Shown: positions 1 through 9,285, counted from the first letter of the stretch. The stretch is 64,000 nucleotides of DNA from an uncultured Porphyromonadaceae bacterium (GCA_900538555.1 UPYI01000017.1:15850-79849), one strand, 5' to 3'. The notes: a model not told the origin generated them from the sequence alone. Numbers and translations are program-made.

Positions 1-65
1 ACTCCATAAATTTTCAGCTAATACTCTAAAATTATCTATGCTTATGCTATCCTGACCGATAGCGG

Positions 66-716
66 TTAAAAACTTTTCAATTCACGAATAACCCGCGCCG
101 GATCGTCCGAACGGAAAACAGCGCTGCCTGCCACCAATACATCGGCTCCCGCTTCGACCAAACGGCGTCCGGTCTCTACATTGACACCGCCATCAACCTG
201 TATCCATGCCGACGCGCCCTTACGATCGATCATCTCGCGCAACCGCACCACCTTTTCTACCGAGTTTTCAATGAAGCGTTGTCCGCCGAATCCGGGATTG
301 ACCGACATGATCAGGATCATATCGGCATCCGATACGATGTCCTCCAACAACGATACCGGAGTATGCGGATTGAGGGCGACACCGGCTTTCATTCCGGCAG
401 ACTTGATCTGCTCAACAACCCGATGCAGATGCGTACACGCCTCGTAATGCACCGTAAGCATATAGGTATTCAACGCTTTCCAACGGTCGATAAACTGCTG
501 CGGATCGAGCGTCATCAAATGCACATCGAGCAACTTTTCGGTACGCTTCGCCACCGCCTCCAACACCGGAAAACCGTACGAAATATTCGGCACGAACTGC
601 CCGTCCATCACGTCGATATGCAGCCACTCCGCATCCGTGCGGTTGATCAGATCCACCTCTTCGTTCAAACGACCGAAGTCGGCAGCTAATAATGAAGGAG
701 ATACAATGGTGTTCAT
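66..716 (-). CDS. rpe: Ribulose-phosphate 3-epimerase
   Basis: Interconverts ribulose 5-phosphate and xylulose 5-phosphate in the cytosolic pentose phosphate pathway. The 216-residue product has the usual family length and a TIM-barrel pattern: SPSLLAADF at the N-terminus, HIDVMDG (metal-binding His and Asp), MSVNPGFGGQ, and VDGGVN near the C-terminus. The frame is open upstream to a TTG at 737, but I place the start at the ATG at 716. A -7 promoter box (TACTTTTG, minus strand 742-735) would start transcription near 728, and the family normally begins just before SPSLLA. It stands alone on the minus strand, with no sugar-phosphate neighbours. The assignment is secure. Confidence 0.95.
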   Translation of the reverse strand: MNTIVSPSLLAADFGRLNEEVDLINRTDAEWLHIDVMDGQFVPNISYGFPVLEAVAKRTEKLLDVHLMTLDPQQFIDRWKALNTYMLTVHYEACTHLHRVVEQIKSAGMKAGVALNPHTPVSLLEDIVSDADMILIMSVNPGFGGQRFIENSVEKVVRLREMIDRKGASAWIQVDGGVNVETGRRLVEAGADVLVAGSAVFRSDDPARVIRELKSF

Positions 717-734
717 CGTCGATTTGTTTTGCAA

Positions 735-742
735 CAAAAGTA
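735..742 (-). promoter_or_regulatory. -7 promoter box of rpe
   Basis: TACTTTTG fits the Bacteroidota TAnnTTTG consensus and lies 18 bp before the rpe ATG. No TTTG is found at the normal -33 spacing, so this is only a probable promoter. Confidence 0.45.
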
Positions 743-888
743 GGAATATTTTTTCAAATACCTCTATAAATAATCATAAAGCTACTGCGATTTGCAACAA
801 TAAATATCCTGCCGTTTATAGGCAGTGTGTCATGATGCCCAACCGACCGGACCGCTTCGCATCTTCGCTATTCAATATAGCTAAACAA

Positions 889-1010
889 CGATGTGCATAA
901 TGTCCAACCTGCTGCGTCGCCTTCATCCTCTGCGCCTTGCATCTTAGACCTTTTTACACACCGAAACGGGTCTGCATCGAAAACCTCTATTTTCGATGCA
1001 GACCCGTTCT
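889..1010. repeat. Family I intergenic element, copy A (internally deleted)
   Basis: This copy starts with CGATGTGCATAATGTCCAA and ends in a terminator stem, in the same orientation as the copy at 60018. Compared with that copy, the middle of about 45 bp is missing, including the GTTTAC-GCCA-GTAAAC hairpin. The junction falls at a short GGCGAC/GGCAAC-type repeat. The rest of 738-1029 shows no gene. Confidence 0.75.
965..1010. terminator. Bidirectional terminator stem
   Basis: A perfect 19-bp stem (965-983 with 990-1008) closes a 6-nt loop, with T-rich sequence on the right. It lies just downstream of the 54-residue gene on the minus strand. Confidence 0.75.
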
Positions 1011-1029
1011 GTTCGTTTTTCGTCCGTTA

Positions 1030-1194
1030 CTAATTCAAAATCAATCCGCCCAACTCGACAGGCAACTGTTTCTCAAAAGTATAAGCCCGTGCAAATTGCA
1101 TGATAGCAAACAATGTTTCGGCTTTGGGTGCAAGCGGTCTGACAACCGTTTCTTTTTCGGACGATACAGTGTGAGTAGTAGAAGTTTTCTTCAT
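1030..1194 (-). CDS. Small conserved-looking protein downstream of ECF sigma factor
   Basis: The 54-residue frame begins MKKTSTTHTVSSEKETVV and ends ELGGLILN. It is soluble, with no signal peptide or membrane segment. It lies 119 bp downstream of the sigma factor on the same strand and is followed at once by a strong terminator, which suggests it is the last gene of the sigma operon. A clean ATG and a protein-like composition support a real gene. I do not recognise the family. An anti-sigma or regulatory role would be a guess from position only. Confidence 0.6.
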   Translation of the reverse strand: MKKTSTTHTVSSEKETVVRPLAPKAETLFAIMQFARAYTFEKQLPVELGGLILN

Positions 1195-1313
1195 AGGCGT
1201 CGTGTTTTAAATAACAACTTCTGCCTTCGGGCAGTGTTTATATTAAAAACGACCGTACCGCCGATTTATTATATATCGCCCGATAAAAATTTTACCGGGC
1301 AATTATCTGCACA

Positions 1314-1904
1314 TCAGAACGTAAGCACAATATCATTTTCTTCCGCCATCCGACGCATATTCAATATGGCATAGCGCATGCGTCCCAATGCCGTATTGAT
1401 GCTGACCTTCGTAAGGTCGGCAATCTCTTTGAAGCTCATATTTTTGTAATAGCGCATTTCGAGCACCTCACGCTGGTTGTCGGGCAAAGCCTTTACCAAC
1501 CGGCGGATATCCGATTCGATCTGCCGGTGTACGATCGTATCCTCGATCGTGCCTTCGCTCAGTTCGCGACGGTTGAATATATCGAGCGTTTCATCTTCGG
1601 GCGACACCGTATTCTCGGCACGTTCCTGTCGATAATGGTCGATAATCAGATTGTGTGCGATACGCGAAATCCAAGCTATGAATTTGCCATTGTCGGTATA
1701 ACGACCCTGACGGATCGTCATAATGGCTTTCATAAAGGTCTCTTGAAAGATATCTTCCGTCAGATCTTTATTCTTGACAATATAGTAAATATAGGAGTAT
1801 ACTTTGTTGTGATGACGTTTCAACAAAATATCAAAAGCCTCATTATTACCTTCTGCATACAACGCTACCAACTCTTCGTCGGTACGTTTGGTCAAATCAT
1901 CCAT
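1314..1904 (-). CDS. ECF-type RNA polymerase sigma factor
   Basis: Extracytoplasmic-function sigma-70 factor of 196 residues. Region 2 spans about residues 20-90, with the typical DIFQETFMKA and NLIIDHYRQ segments. A short acidic linker follows. Region 4 (about 130-185) has LPDNQREVLEMRY and the helix-turn-helix MSFKEIADLTKVSINTALGRM, here seen as two adjoining helices. It would direct RNA polymerase to a dedicated set of promoters. No membrane-bound anti-sigma gene follows; instead there is a 54-residue gene and a terminator. The start ATG at 1904 gives a normal N-terminus. Confidence 0.92.
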   Translation of the reverse strand: MDDLTKRTDEELVALYAEGNNEAFDILLKRHHNKVYSYIYYIVKNKDLTEDIFQETFMKAIMTIRQGRYTDNGKFIAWISRIAHNLIIDHYRQERAENTVSPEDETLDIFNRRELSEGTIEDTIVHRQIESDIRRLVKALPDNQREVLEMRYYKNMSFKEIADLTKVSINTALGRMRYAILNMRRMAEENDIVLTF

Positions 1905-2434
1905 TACCTCTATTGTTTGGGGTTAAAAGAGTAATGTTGTTTTATAGGCTTTCGAGTTTTAAAGATTATAAATTCGTTTATATCGATGCAAAATAAATAT
2001 TTTTTCTTCGAAACAAAAAGTATTTTCTTGTTTTTTTTCAATGCAGACAAGGATTTAACACGTTTAACACAAATAATATTAAACCCGACATATACTAAAC
2101 CCGTCTGCAAACCGTTGCTTCCTTCGCCCCGTTTGTACTTCGGTGCAACCATTCAGGCGACAATAACCCTCGAAAAAAACATTGAAATATCGTGTAACGA
2201 CTTATAGAAAAAAAACGTGCGGAAAATAGGTTTGTAGCGGGCATTTGAATATCTTTGCAAAACGTTCCCGCCGACGATCATCCGTCACGGGCATCACCGC
2301 CCGTAACGACAGCATCACCCGACGTGCGAAATACAGCCGGGTGAAGATGGTTTTGTGTGGTCGGAAGTTCCGAACTAATATGAAGAGAAACAACTGAGTT
2401 TAGAATAAGTGAATCAATCAAAACTTGAACTATT
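1905..2434. other. Divergent regulatory region between the sigma factor and mutase genes
   Basis: This 530-bp stretch separates two divergent genes. It is AT-rich at 1920-2060. It contains a -7 box TATCTTTG at 2250-2257 facing glmM. No convincing coding frame is seen. Confidence 0.5.
2231..2257 (+). promoter_or_regulatory. Putative promoter of glmM-type gene
   Basis: TTTG at 2231-2234 and TATCTTTG at 2250-2257 resemble the Bacteroidota -33/-7 boxes. The 15-nt spacing is shorter than the 19-20 nt seen at tRNA promoters in this window. The leader would be about 170 nt long. Confidence 0.45.
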
Positions 2435-3823
2435 ATGACACTCATTAAATCTATTTCCGGTATACGCGGCACTATCGGAGGTCGCGCCGGAGAGGGTCTA
2501 AATCCGCTTGACATAGTAAAATTCACATCCGCTTACGCCACTTTGATCCGGCGTACCAGCCAATCGGAAAGCAATAAGATCGTGGTAGGTCACGATGCCC
2601 GTATCTCGGGAGAAATGGTAAACCACGTCGTTTGCGGCACCCTGATGGGCATGGGCTTCGATGTCGTGAACATCGGTCTCGCCTCTACCCCCACCACCGA
2701 ACTGGCAGTCACAATGGAAGGCGCATGCGGAGGTATCATACTTACCGCCAGTCACAATCCCCGCCAATGGAACGCATTGAAATTGCTCAACGAACACGGC
2801 GAATTTCTGAACGCCGCCGAGGGTAATGAAGTACTGCGGATTGCCGAAGCCGAAGATTTCGACTATGCCGACATCGACCGGTTAGGATCCTACCGCGAAG
2901 ATTGCAGCTACAACCAACGCCATATCGACAGTGTCCTGTCGCTCGATCTGGTAGATGTGGAAGCTATCTCGAAAGCGAATTTCAGCGTAGCTATCGACTG
3001 CGTAAACTCGGTGGGCGGCGTTATACTTCCCCGCCTGTTGCAACAATTGGGCGTAAAACACATCGAAAAATTATACTGCGAACCTACCGGCGATTTCCAA
3101 CATAACCCCGAACCGCTCGAAAAAAATCTCGGCGACATCATGCAACTGATGAAAGGCGGGAAAGCGGATGTAGCATTTGTCGTAGACCCCGACGTAGACC
3201 GCCTTGCCATGATCTGCGAAGACGGCACGATGTATGGTGAAGAATACACGCTGGTAACCGTCGCCGACTATGTACTGAAACACACGCCGGGCAATACCGT
3301 ATCGAATCTGAGTTCTACCCGAGCCCTGCGCGATGTCACCCGTCAATACGGACAGGAGTACCATGCCGCAGCCGTAGGCGAAGTGAACGTAGTAACGAAG
3401 ATGAAAGAGACCAATGCCATAATCGGAGGCGAAGGAAACGGCGGAGTGATCTATCCCGCCAGCCACTACGGCCGCGACGCATTGGTAGGCATCGCCCTCT
3501 TCCTTAGTCATCTGGCACACGAAGGCAAGAAGGTGAGCGAACTGCGTGCCTCCTATCCCCCCTACTTCATTGCCAAAAACCGGATCGACCTTACGCCCGA
3601 CATCGACGTGGATGCCGTGCTGGCAAAAGTAAAAGAGATGTACAAGAACGAAGATGTAAACGACATCGACGGCGTGAAGATCGACTTTGCCGACAAATGG
3701 GTACATTTGCGCAAATCGAACACCGAGCCCATCATCCGTGTCTATTCCGAAGCAGCTACTGCCGAAGCGGCAGAAGAGATCGGCAAACAGGTGATGGATG
3801 TCGTGTACAGTCTGGCAAAATAA
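2435..3823 (+). CDS. glmM: Phosphoglucosamine mutase / phosphohexomutase
   Basis: Alpha-D-phosphohexomutase of 462 residues. The phosphoserine loop TASHNP is at 104-109 (Ser106), the metal loop DPDVDR at 251-256, the sugar loop GEGNGG at 332-337, and a phosphate-binding RKSNTEPIIRVYSE near the C-terminus. In Bacteroidota this branch usually converts glucosamine 6-phosphate to glucosamine 1-phosphate for UDP-GlcNAc synthesis. A phosphomannomutase or phosphoglucomutase activity cannot be excluded from motifs. It precedes galE and a nucleotidyltransferase on the same strand, which points to nucleotide-sugar supply for the envelope. Confidence 0.88.
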   Translation: MTLIKSISGIRGTIGGRAGEGLNPLDIVKFTSAYATLIRRTSQSESNKIVVGHDARISGEMVNHVVCGTLMGMGFDVVNIGLASTPTTELAVTMEGACGGIILTASHNPRQWNALKLLNEHGEFLNAAEGNEVLRIAEAEDFDYADIDRLGSYREDCSYNQRHIDSVLSLDLVDVEAISKANFSVAIDCVNSVGGVILPRLLQQLGVKHIEKLYCEPTGDFQHNPEPLEKNLGDIMQLMKGGKADVAFVVDPDVDRLAMICEDGTMYGEEYTLVTVADYVLKHTPGNTVSNLSSTRALRDVTRQYGQEYHAAAVGEVNVVTKMKETNAIIGGEGNGGVIYPASHYGRDALVGIALFLSHLAHEGKKVSELRASYPPYFIAKNRIDLTPDIDVDAVLAKVKEMYKNEDVNDIDGVKIDFADKWVHLRKSNTEPIIRVYSEAATAEAAEEIGKQVMDVVYSLAK

Positions 3824-3881
3824 ATCCGATCAATATTAATTATACAACCGGAGATTTTTCCGGATTTTAAACGCACAAAAA

Positions 3882-4916
3882 ATGAAAAACATTGTTTTGG
3901 TTACGGGCGGTACCGGTTATATCGGGTCGCACACCGTGGTTGAGCTGCAAAACGCCGGCTACGAAGTGGTAATTATCGACAACTTGTCCAATTCAAGTGC
4001 CGATGTAGTCGATAACATCGAAAAGGTTAGCGGAATACGTCCCGCTTTCGAAAAAGTGGATTGCCTCGATTTCGAAGGGTTGGAAAACGTATTCAAGAAA
4101 TACACAGGCATACGTGCCATTATCCATTTCGCTGCCAGCAAGGCAGTCGGAGAATCGGTACAACAACCGTTGAAATACTATCGCAACAACATCGTCTCGT
4201 TAGTGAATCTGTTGGAGTTGATGCCCAAGTACAATGTAAAAGGCATCGTATTCTCCTCTTCGTGTACCGTGTACGGCCAACCCGACATCCTGCCTGTTAC
4301 CGAACAAGCTCCGATCAAGAAAGCCGAATCGCCCTACGGAAACACCAAACAGATCAACGAAGAAATCATCCAAGATACCATCGCTTCGGGCAGCCCGATA
4401 CAGGCAATCCTGCTCCGCTACTTCAATCCTATCGGCGCACACCCCACCGCTCTGCTGGGTGAATTGCCGAACGGTGTACCTCAAAACCTCGTGCCCTACC
4501 TCACGCAAACGGCAATCGGTATCCGCGAAAAACTGAGTGTATTCGGCAACGACTACAACACGCCCGACGGATCGTGCATCCGCGACTTCATCAATGTCGT
4601 AGATTTGGCAAAAGCCCACGTCGTAGCGATCGACCGTATTCTGAACGACAAACAGAAAGCACAAGTGGAAATATTCAACATCGGTACGGGACGCGGATGC
4701 AGTGTACTCGAACTGATCGAGGCTTTCGAAAAAGCAACCGGCGTGAAACTCAATTACCAGATAGTAGGCCGTCGTGCCGGCGATATAGAAAAAGTCTGGG
4801 CAAATCCCGAACTCGCCAACAACGAGCTGGGCTGGAAAGCCGAAACTTCGATCGAAGACACTTTGCTGTCGGCATGGAAGTGGCAACTTCAATTGCGGGA
4901 AAGAGGAATACAATAA
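3882..4916 (+). CDS. galE: UDP-glucose 4-epimerase
   Basis: Interconverts UDP-glucose and UDP-galactose using bound NAD. The 344-residue protein is an extended short-chain dehydrogenase: Rossmann motif GGTGYIG at 9-15, catalytic SSSCTVYG around 125-132, and YGNTK with Tyr152 and Lys156. The substrate-binding RYFNPIGAHPT and the C-terminal RRAGDIEKVWA are typical of GalE. It starts 58 bp after the mutase and is followed 45 bp later by a nucleotidyltransferase, so the three are probably co-transcribed. Length and motifs are standard. Confidence 0.94.
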   Translation: MKNIVLVTGGTGYIGSHTVVELQNAGYEVVIIDNLSNSSADVVDNIEKVSGIRPAFEKVDCLDFEGLENVFKKYTGIRAIIHFAASKAVGESVQQPLKYYRNNIVSLVNLLELMPKYNVKGIVFSSSCTVYGQPDILPVTEQAPIKKAESPYGNTKQINEEIIQDTIASGSPIQAILLRYFNPIGAHPTALLGELPNGVPQNLVPYLTQTAIGIREKLSVFGNDYNTPDGSCIRDFINVVDLAKAHVVAIDRILNDKQKAQVEIFNIGTGRGCSVLELIEAFEKATGVKLNYQIVGRRAGDIEKVWANPELANNELGWKAETSIEDTLLSAWKWQLQLRERGIQ

Positions 4917-4961
4917 ATCAACACACACTTACATAAACTCCATTAAACAACAAATTTTTTT

Positions 4962-5861
4962 ATGAAACCAACATTATTTGTACTTGCTGCCGGCATGGGA
5001 AGCCGTTACGGAGGATTGAAACAAATGGACGGTCTCGGACCGAACGGAGAAACCATCATGGACTACTCGATATTCGATGCCATCCGCGGTGGATTCGGGA
5101 AAGTGGTATTCGTAATCCGCCGCGATTTCGAAGCCGACTTCCGTAACATCATTCTCAAAAAATACGAAAACCACATCCCCGTGGAACTGGTTTTCCAAGA
5201 CCTGAACAACCTGCCCGAAGGGTTCACCTGCCCCGAAGGACGTACCAAACCGTGGGGAACGAACCATGCCGTACTGATGGGCAAGGACGTGATCCGCGAA
5301 CCGTTCGCCGTAATCAATGCCGACGACTTCTACGGACGCGACAGCTTCGCCGTATTAGGCAAAGCCCTGTCGGCTCTCGACGGTAAAAAGAATACGTATT
5401 GCATGGTAGGTTACCGCGTGGGCAATACCCTTTCCGAAAGCGGAGCGGTAGCACGCGGTATCTGCTCGAAAAACGAAAAAGGATACCTCACCACGGTAGT
5501 GGAACGCACCGAAATCATGCGTATCGACGGCAATGTGGCATACAAAGACGGAGAAAACTGGGTAACTATCGACGACAACACACCGGTATCCATGAACATG
5601 TGGGGATTCACACCCGACTATTTCGAACACTCCGAAGCCTACTTCAAAGAGTTCCTTGCCGAAAACATATCGAACCTGAAAGCAGAATACTTCATTCCGC
5701 TGATGGTAAACAAACTGATCAACGAAGGCACTGCCACCGTCGAAGTATTGGATACCACCTCGAAATGGTTCGGCGTAACTTATGCATCGGACCGCCAACC
5801 GGTCGTAGACAAAATCGCCGCATTGGTAGCCGCAGGAGAATACCCGAACAAACTGTTCTAA
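4962..5861 (+). CDS. Sugar-phosphate nucleotidyltransferase family protein
   Basis: 299-residue member of the NTP-transferase fold. The N-terminal signature FVLAAGMGSRYGGLKQMD binds the nucleotide phosphates, and INADDFYG is the metal-binding aspartate motif. Related proteins transfer NMP to sugar 1-phosphates, but the sugar and nucleotide here cannot be told from sequence. This subgroup lacks the left-handed helix domain of GlmU. Its position after glmM-type and galE genes supports a role in nucleotide-sugar metabolism. A family I/II repeat region follows. Confidence 0.8.
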   Translation: MKPTLFVLAAGMGSRYGGLKQMDGLGPNGETIMDYSIFDAIRGGFGKVVFVIRRDFEADFRNIILKKYENHIPVELVFQDLNNLPEGFTCPEGRTKPWGTNHAVLMGKDVIREPFAVINADDFYGRDSFAVLGKALSALDGKKNTYCMVGYRVGNTLSESGAVARGICSKNEKGYLTTVVERTEIMRIDGNVAYKDGENWVTIDDNTPVSMNMWGFTPDYFEHSEAYFKEFLAENISNLKAEYFIPLMVNKLINEGTATVEVLDTTSKWFGVTYASDRQPVVDKIAALVAAGEYPNKLF

Positions 5862-5868
5862 ACGGACG

Positions 5869-5930
5869 GTCTCGATAAGCCGGGTGCAGAACCGATCTAC
5901 ATTCGAGCTATGCCGAGACGAGAAAGGTAC
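5869..5930. repeat. Family II repeat copy
   Basis: The copy shares TAAGCCGGGTGCAGAACCGA and CTATGCCGAGACGAGAAA with the copy at 50269. It lies directly after the nucleotidyltransferase stop codon. Confidence 0.6.
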
Positions 5931-5969
5931 AAGACAATAACCTCTGTATCAAACTCTCCAACATACCTG

Positions 5970-6017
5970 AAAGGGGTTGCATCGGAATGAAATGAAGTTT
6001 TCGATGCAATCCCTTTT
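5970..6017. terminator. Terminator stem in family I copy B
   Basis: AAAGGGGTTGCATCGGA pairs imperfectly with TTTTCGATGCAATCCCTTTT. It can stop transcription from both sides of this convergent gap. Confidence 0.65.
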
Positions 6018-6131
6018 TCTATGCGTCAGAATGTCTAAGATACAAGTCGCTGAGGATGAGAACGACAGGAGTTTACTACCGTAAACCTTAGTCCGAATCC
6101 CGATGGTAACGCAGCAGATTGGACACGATGA
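5970..6131. repeat. Family I intergenic element, copy B
   Basis: Reverse orientation relative to the copy at 60018: terminator stem on the left (5970-6017), then the conserved GACAGGAGTTTACTACCGTAA block and ATTGGACACGATGA at the right end. It fills the gap between two convergent operons (nucleotidyltransferase and hyaD). A 17-codon frame starting at ATG 6031 recurs in copies C and D. Confidence 0.8.
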
Positions 6132-6190
6132 CACCTCGTCTTGTTCTTATATTATTCCCCCGGTCGGCAAAAAAAACAGCCGCACGGTAT

Positions 6191-6739
6191 CTACCACGAT
6201 GCCCGATCGCCCGCCCGGTCGCGTAAATCGCAAATAATCTCGAACACCATCTGCAATACCTGCGGAACACTGCGACGCACCTCGGGCGACAATTGCAGCC
6301 CGACACTCTGATAATCTTTCACGCTCACCGCCAGCAATTCGATATGAGGCACAACGCCCTGCATCATCATGGCCTCGATCATCTGTTTCAGTCCGATTTC
6401 ATGCGCACTCAACAAAGGCGGATAATCCTGTACATACTGCGGACAAAGACGGCGCACCGTGCCGGGAGGCAGACCGTCGAGCGAAGCATCGATCAATATC
6501 AGATTTTTATACGCCTGCAAGGTCTCCATCAGCGTCAGTCCGCCGGTTCCGCCGTCGAGGACATCCACCCCCTCGGGCAACCCGATATTCCGGAGAATCC
6601 GGGCTACATGGCAGCCTACCCCCTCGTCTTTCAAGACCAAGTTGCCTACCCCCATCACCAATATATCTTTGGGCGGTACAAGGAGATCGTATTCCTCATC
6701 AGAGCGTTTGCCGCTGTTTTTTTTCTGTTCTTCTTCCAT
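6191..6739 (-). CDS. hyaD: Hydrogenase maturation endopeptidase
   Basis: Nickel-dependent peptidase of the HyaD/HupD/HybD family, 182 residues. It removes the C-terminal tail of the large subunit after nickel insertion. The nickel-sensing ligands are visible: Glu39 in GVGNLVLKDEGVG, Asp62 in LDGGTGG, and His113 in SAHEIG. A charged 24-residue N-terminal extension precedes the conserved core. Its start overlaps the end of hyaC by 41 bp, so translation is probably coupled. It is the last gene of the leftward hydrogenase operon and is followed by a family I terminator element. Confidence 0.93.
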   Translation of the reverse strand: MEEEQKKNSGKRSDEEYDLLVPPKDILVMGVGNLVLKDEGVGCHVARILRNIGLPEGVDVLDGGTGGLTLMETLQAYKNLILIDASLDGLPPGTVRRLCPQYVQDYPPLLSAHEIGLKQMIEAMMMQGVVPHIELLAVSVKDYQSVGLQLSPEVRRSVPQVLQMVFEIICDLRDRAGDRASW

Positions 6740-7523
6740 TTTTCTTCCTTTCCGCCTTTACATAGGCTTTCTTCTTTTTCGATTTTACTTTTTCTTCTAC
6801 CCGCAGCCACTGTTGTTCCTGCTGTTCGAGTTCATACTCCTCCGCCAATTCCTCCGGAATAAATTTCCAGCCTCCGATAATCGACGAAGCGATACCGTTA
6901 CGTTCGATATAGTCGTGGTAGAATACCAGATAAATGTGTACGATCGAAAACAATATGAAACCCCACATGGCTATATGGTGAATATCGCGAACGATAAAAA
7001 ATCCGCCGGAATCGAGCAACAGACCGGTGAACATCGGTTCGAGTACACTGTCGGTAGAGACAAAGAACATTGCCATACCGGTGAGCGACTGAATAATGAA
7101 CAGGACGAACAGTCCGAAATAGGTAAATGCAGCCAGACTATTGTGACCGATATCATAAAGAGGTTTGGGCGAAAGCAACAGAATATCGACCCGGATCGTA
7201 TCGAATATGCCCCGCCACTGACGCCGGGTAAGCGGAAGGTAATTGCGCCAACGGGCGAAACTGTTTCCGACAAATGCCCAATAGAAACGTACCAAGAAGT
7301 TCAGCATAAAGACAAAGGCGGCTACAAAATGGGCGAAACGCACCCACCCGAACCAATAATTGAACTCGGGGGCTGTGGCATGCTGTATCGCCGGAGGATT
7401 GCCTATGATGTAACCGGTAATACAAAGTACTACGATACAGACGGCATTCGTCCAATGGAATATGCGAACAGGCAATTCCCATACGTAAACCTCTCGCAAC
7501 AGTTTCTTTCTACTGATAATCAT
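6699..7523 (-). CDS. hyaC: Ni/Fe-hydrogenase b-type cytochrome subunit
   Basis: Membrane di-heme cytochrome b, 274 residues, passing electrons from the small subunit to the quinone pool. About four transmembrane helices are visible (roughly 22-42, 60-84, 130-155, 181-203). Heme-ligand histidines match the family: His23, His65, His182 or His183, and His196. After residue 220 the protein has an unusual Glu/Gln- then Lys/Arg-rich cytosolic tail of about 50 residues; its end overlaps hyaD by 41 bp. The gap to hyaB is 24 bp. The function is well supported; the role of the charged tail is unknown. Confidence 0.92.
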   Translation of the reverse strand: MIISRKKLLREVYVWELPVRIFHWTNAVCIVVLCITGYIIGNPPAIQHATAPEFNYWFGWVRFAHFVAAFVFMLNFLVRFYWAFVGNSFARWRNYLPLTRRQWRGIFDTIRVDILLLSPKPLYDIGHNSLAAFTYFGLFVLFIIQSLTGMAMFFVSTDSVLEPMFTGLLLDSGGFFIVRDIHHIAMWGFILFSIVHIYLVFYHDYIERNGIASSIIGGWKFIPEELAEEYELEQQEQQWLRVEEKVKSKKKKAYVKAERKKNGRRTEKKQRQTL

Positions 7524-7547
7524 AGCTTACTCGATTTAAGTAAAACA

Positions 7548-9266
7548 TCAGCGCACGTCGATCCGGTGCACATGATCACCCCGTTCGTCGTGCAGATGTA
7601 CGGCGCATGCCATACACGGGTCGAACGAATGGATGGTGCGAAGTATTTCCAACGGGATTTTCGGATCGTGTACGGGTGTGCCTATCAACGAAGCCTCGAA
7701 TGCCGAGCGTTGCCCTTTGGGGTCGCGAGGCGAAGCATTCCAGGTCGTAGGCACGATCATCTGGTAGTTTTCGATCTTCCGGTCGCGGATAGTGCAATAG
7801 TGTGCCAACGCACCGCGGGGAGCTTCCGCCAGCCCGTACCCCATCGCATGGTCTTTCCACGTGGAAGGATCCCAATAAATATCGTTGAACATCCGGTAAT
7901 CGCCGCCCTTGATATTGGACAACAATGCGGTATAGAAATCGGTCATCCATCCGGCAACCATCGACGCCTCCAACGCCCGCGCCAGAATGCGTCCGGCAGT
8001 AGAGAAAATCGCAGTATAAGGAATACCCAGTTTACGCAATGCCCGGTCGGTCGTCTCGCGATATTCGTCATACCCCAACGCATAGCCGACTGCATTTCGA
8101 GCCAGCGGTCCGGTCTCCATAGGCATGCCTCTGTAACGCGGTGTCTTGATCCAGCTATACGGACGGTTCGTGTCGAGATATTCGTAGGGAGGTTCCGCTC
8201 CGGTATAGTCGAGCCGGGTTTCTCCGACCGAGGGATGCAATCCCACCTCCTTGCCTTCGGTATAGCTATACCACGAATTATTGACAAACTCCTGCAAACC
8301 ATTGACGTCGGTAGGATCGAACTCGTGTACATGGGTGAGGTCGCGGTCGATCACGATCCCGCGCGGGCTTTTATAGGTAGAGAGTTCTCCGTAATTTCCC
8401 ATCGGATAATCGCCGTAAGCGATATAGTTGCGCAATCCGCCGCCCACCTTCGTCCATTCGGGATAGTACGACAGGATGGCTATCACATCGGGCAGATAAA
8501 CTTCGCGTACGTATTGCTGTGTACGTTCGATCAGACCGGCAACGAAGCTGAGCCGCTCCATATTGAGCGCATTCGGATCGTTGATGTTCACGGCGCAAGC
8601 CATACCGCCCACCAGATAATTGGGATGCGGATTCTTTCCACCGAAGATCGTCTGTATCTTCACGATCTCCTTTTGTACTTCGAGCGTTTCGAGGTAGTGC
8701 GCCAACCCGATCAGATTCACTTCGGGCGGCAGTTTATATCCGGGATGCCCCCAATAGCCGTTCGAAAAAATACTGAACTTGCTCGTATCGACAAAGACCC
8801 GCATTTTCTTCAATACGTCGGAGAAATAACCCGCCGAATTTTTAGGCCACGGCGATATTTGCTGCGCCAAAGCCGCCGCCTGTTTCGGATCGGCTTTCAA
8901 TGCCGACATCACATCCACCCAGTCGAGAGCCTGCAACTGGTAGAAGTGCACGGCATGGTCCTGAATAGTCAATGCCGCCTGCATCAGATTCCTTACCTGC
9001 TGTGCATTGGGCGGAATCACAATACCGAGCGCATTCTCCACCGCCCTTACCGAGCACAACGAATGTATCGACGTACATACGCCGCATACCCTGCCTACAT
9101 ACGCCCATACGTCGCGCGGGTCGCGGTCGCGGACAATGATCTCGATGCCACGCACCATAGTTCCGGAACTGAACGCGTCTTTTATCACGCCGTCCTCTAT
9201 GTCCGCCTCCATCCGCAGATGCCCCTCGATACGGGTAATCGGGTCTACAACAACTCTTTCTATCAT
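7548..9266 (-). CDS. hyaB: [NiFe]-hydrogenase large (catalytic) subunit
   Basis: Binds the NiFe(CN)2CO active site and cleaves H2. The 572-residue precursor has both nickel-binding motifs: RVCGVC with Cys61 and Cys64, and DPCMACAVH with Cys551 and Cys554. The 15 residues after His557 form the C-terminal tail removed by HyaD. The N-terminus (VVVDPITRIEGHLR) is typical of group 1 membrane-bound uptake enzymes. It is 19 bp downstream of hyaA and is co-transcribed with it. Export would occur together with the Tat-targeted small subunit. Confidence 0.96.
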   Translation of the reverse strand: MIERVVVDPITRIEGHLRMEADIEDGVIKDAFSSGTMVRGIEIIVRDRDPRDVWAYVGRVCGVCTSIHSLCSVRAVENALGIVIPPNAQQVRNLMQAALTIQDHAVHFYQLQALDWVDVMSALKADPKQAAALAQQISPWPKNSAGYFSDVLKKMRVFVDTSKFSIFSNGYWGHPGYKLPPEVNLIGLAHYLETLEVQKEIVKIQTIFGGKNPHPNYLVGGMACAVNINDPNALNMERLSFVAGLIERTQQYVREVYLPDVIAILSYYPEWTKVGGGLRNYIAYGDYPMGNYGELSTYKSPRGIVIDRDLTHVHEFDPTDVNGLQEFVNNSWYSYTEGKEVGLHPSVGETRLDYTGAEPPYEYLDTNRPYSWIKTPRYRGMPMETGPLARNAVGYALGYDEYRETTDRALRKLGIPYTAIFSTAGRILARALEASMVAGWMTDFYTALLSNIKGGDYRMFNDIYWDPSTWKDHAMGYGLAEAPRGALAHYCTIRDRKIENYQMIVPTTWNASPRDPKGQRSAFEASLIGTPVHDPKIPLEILRTIHSFDPCMACAVHLHDERGDHVHRIDVR

Positions 9267-9285
9267 AACAAATTCTTATCGGTCT

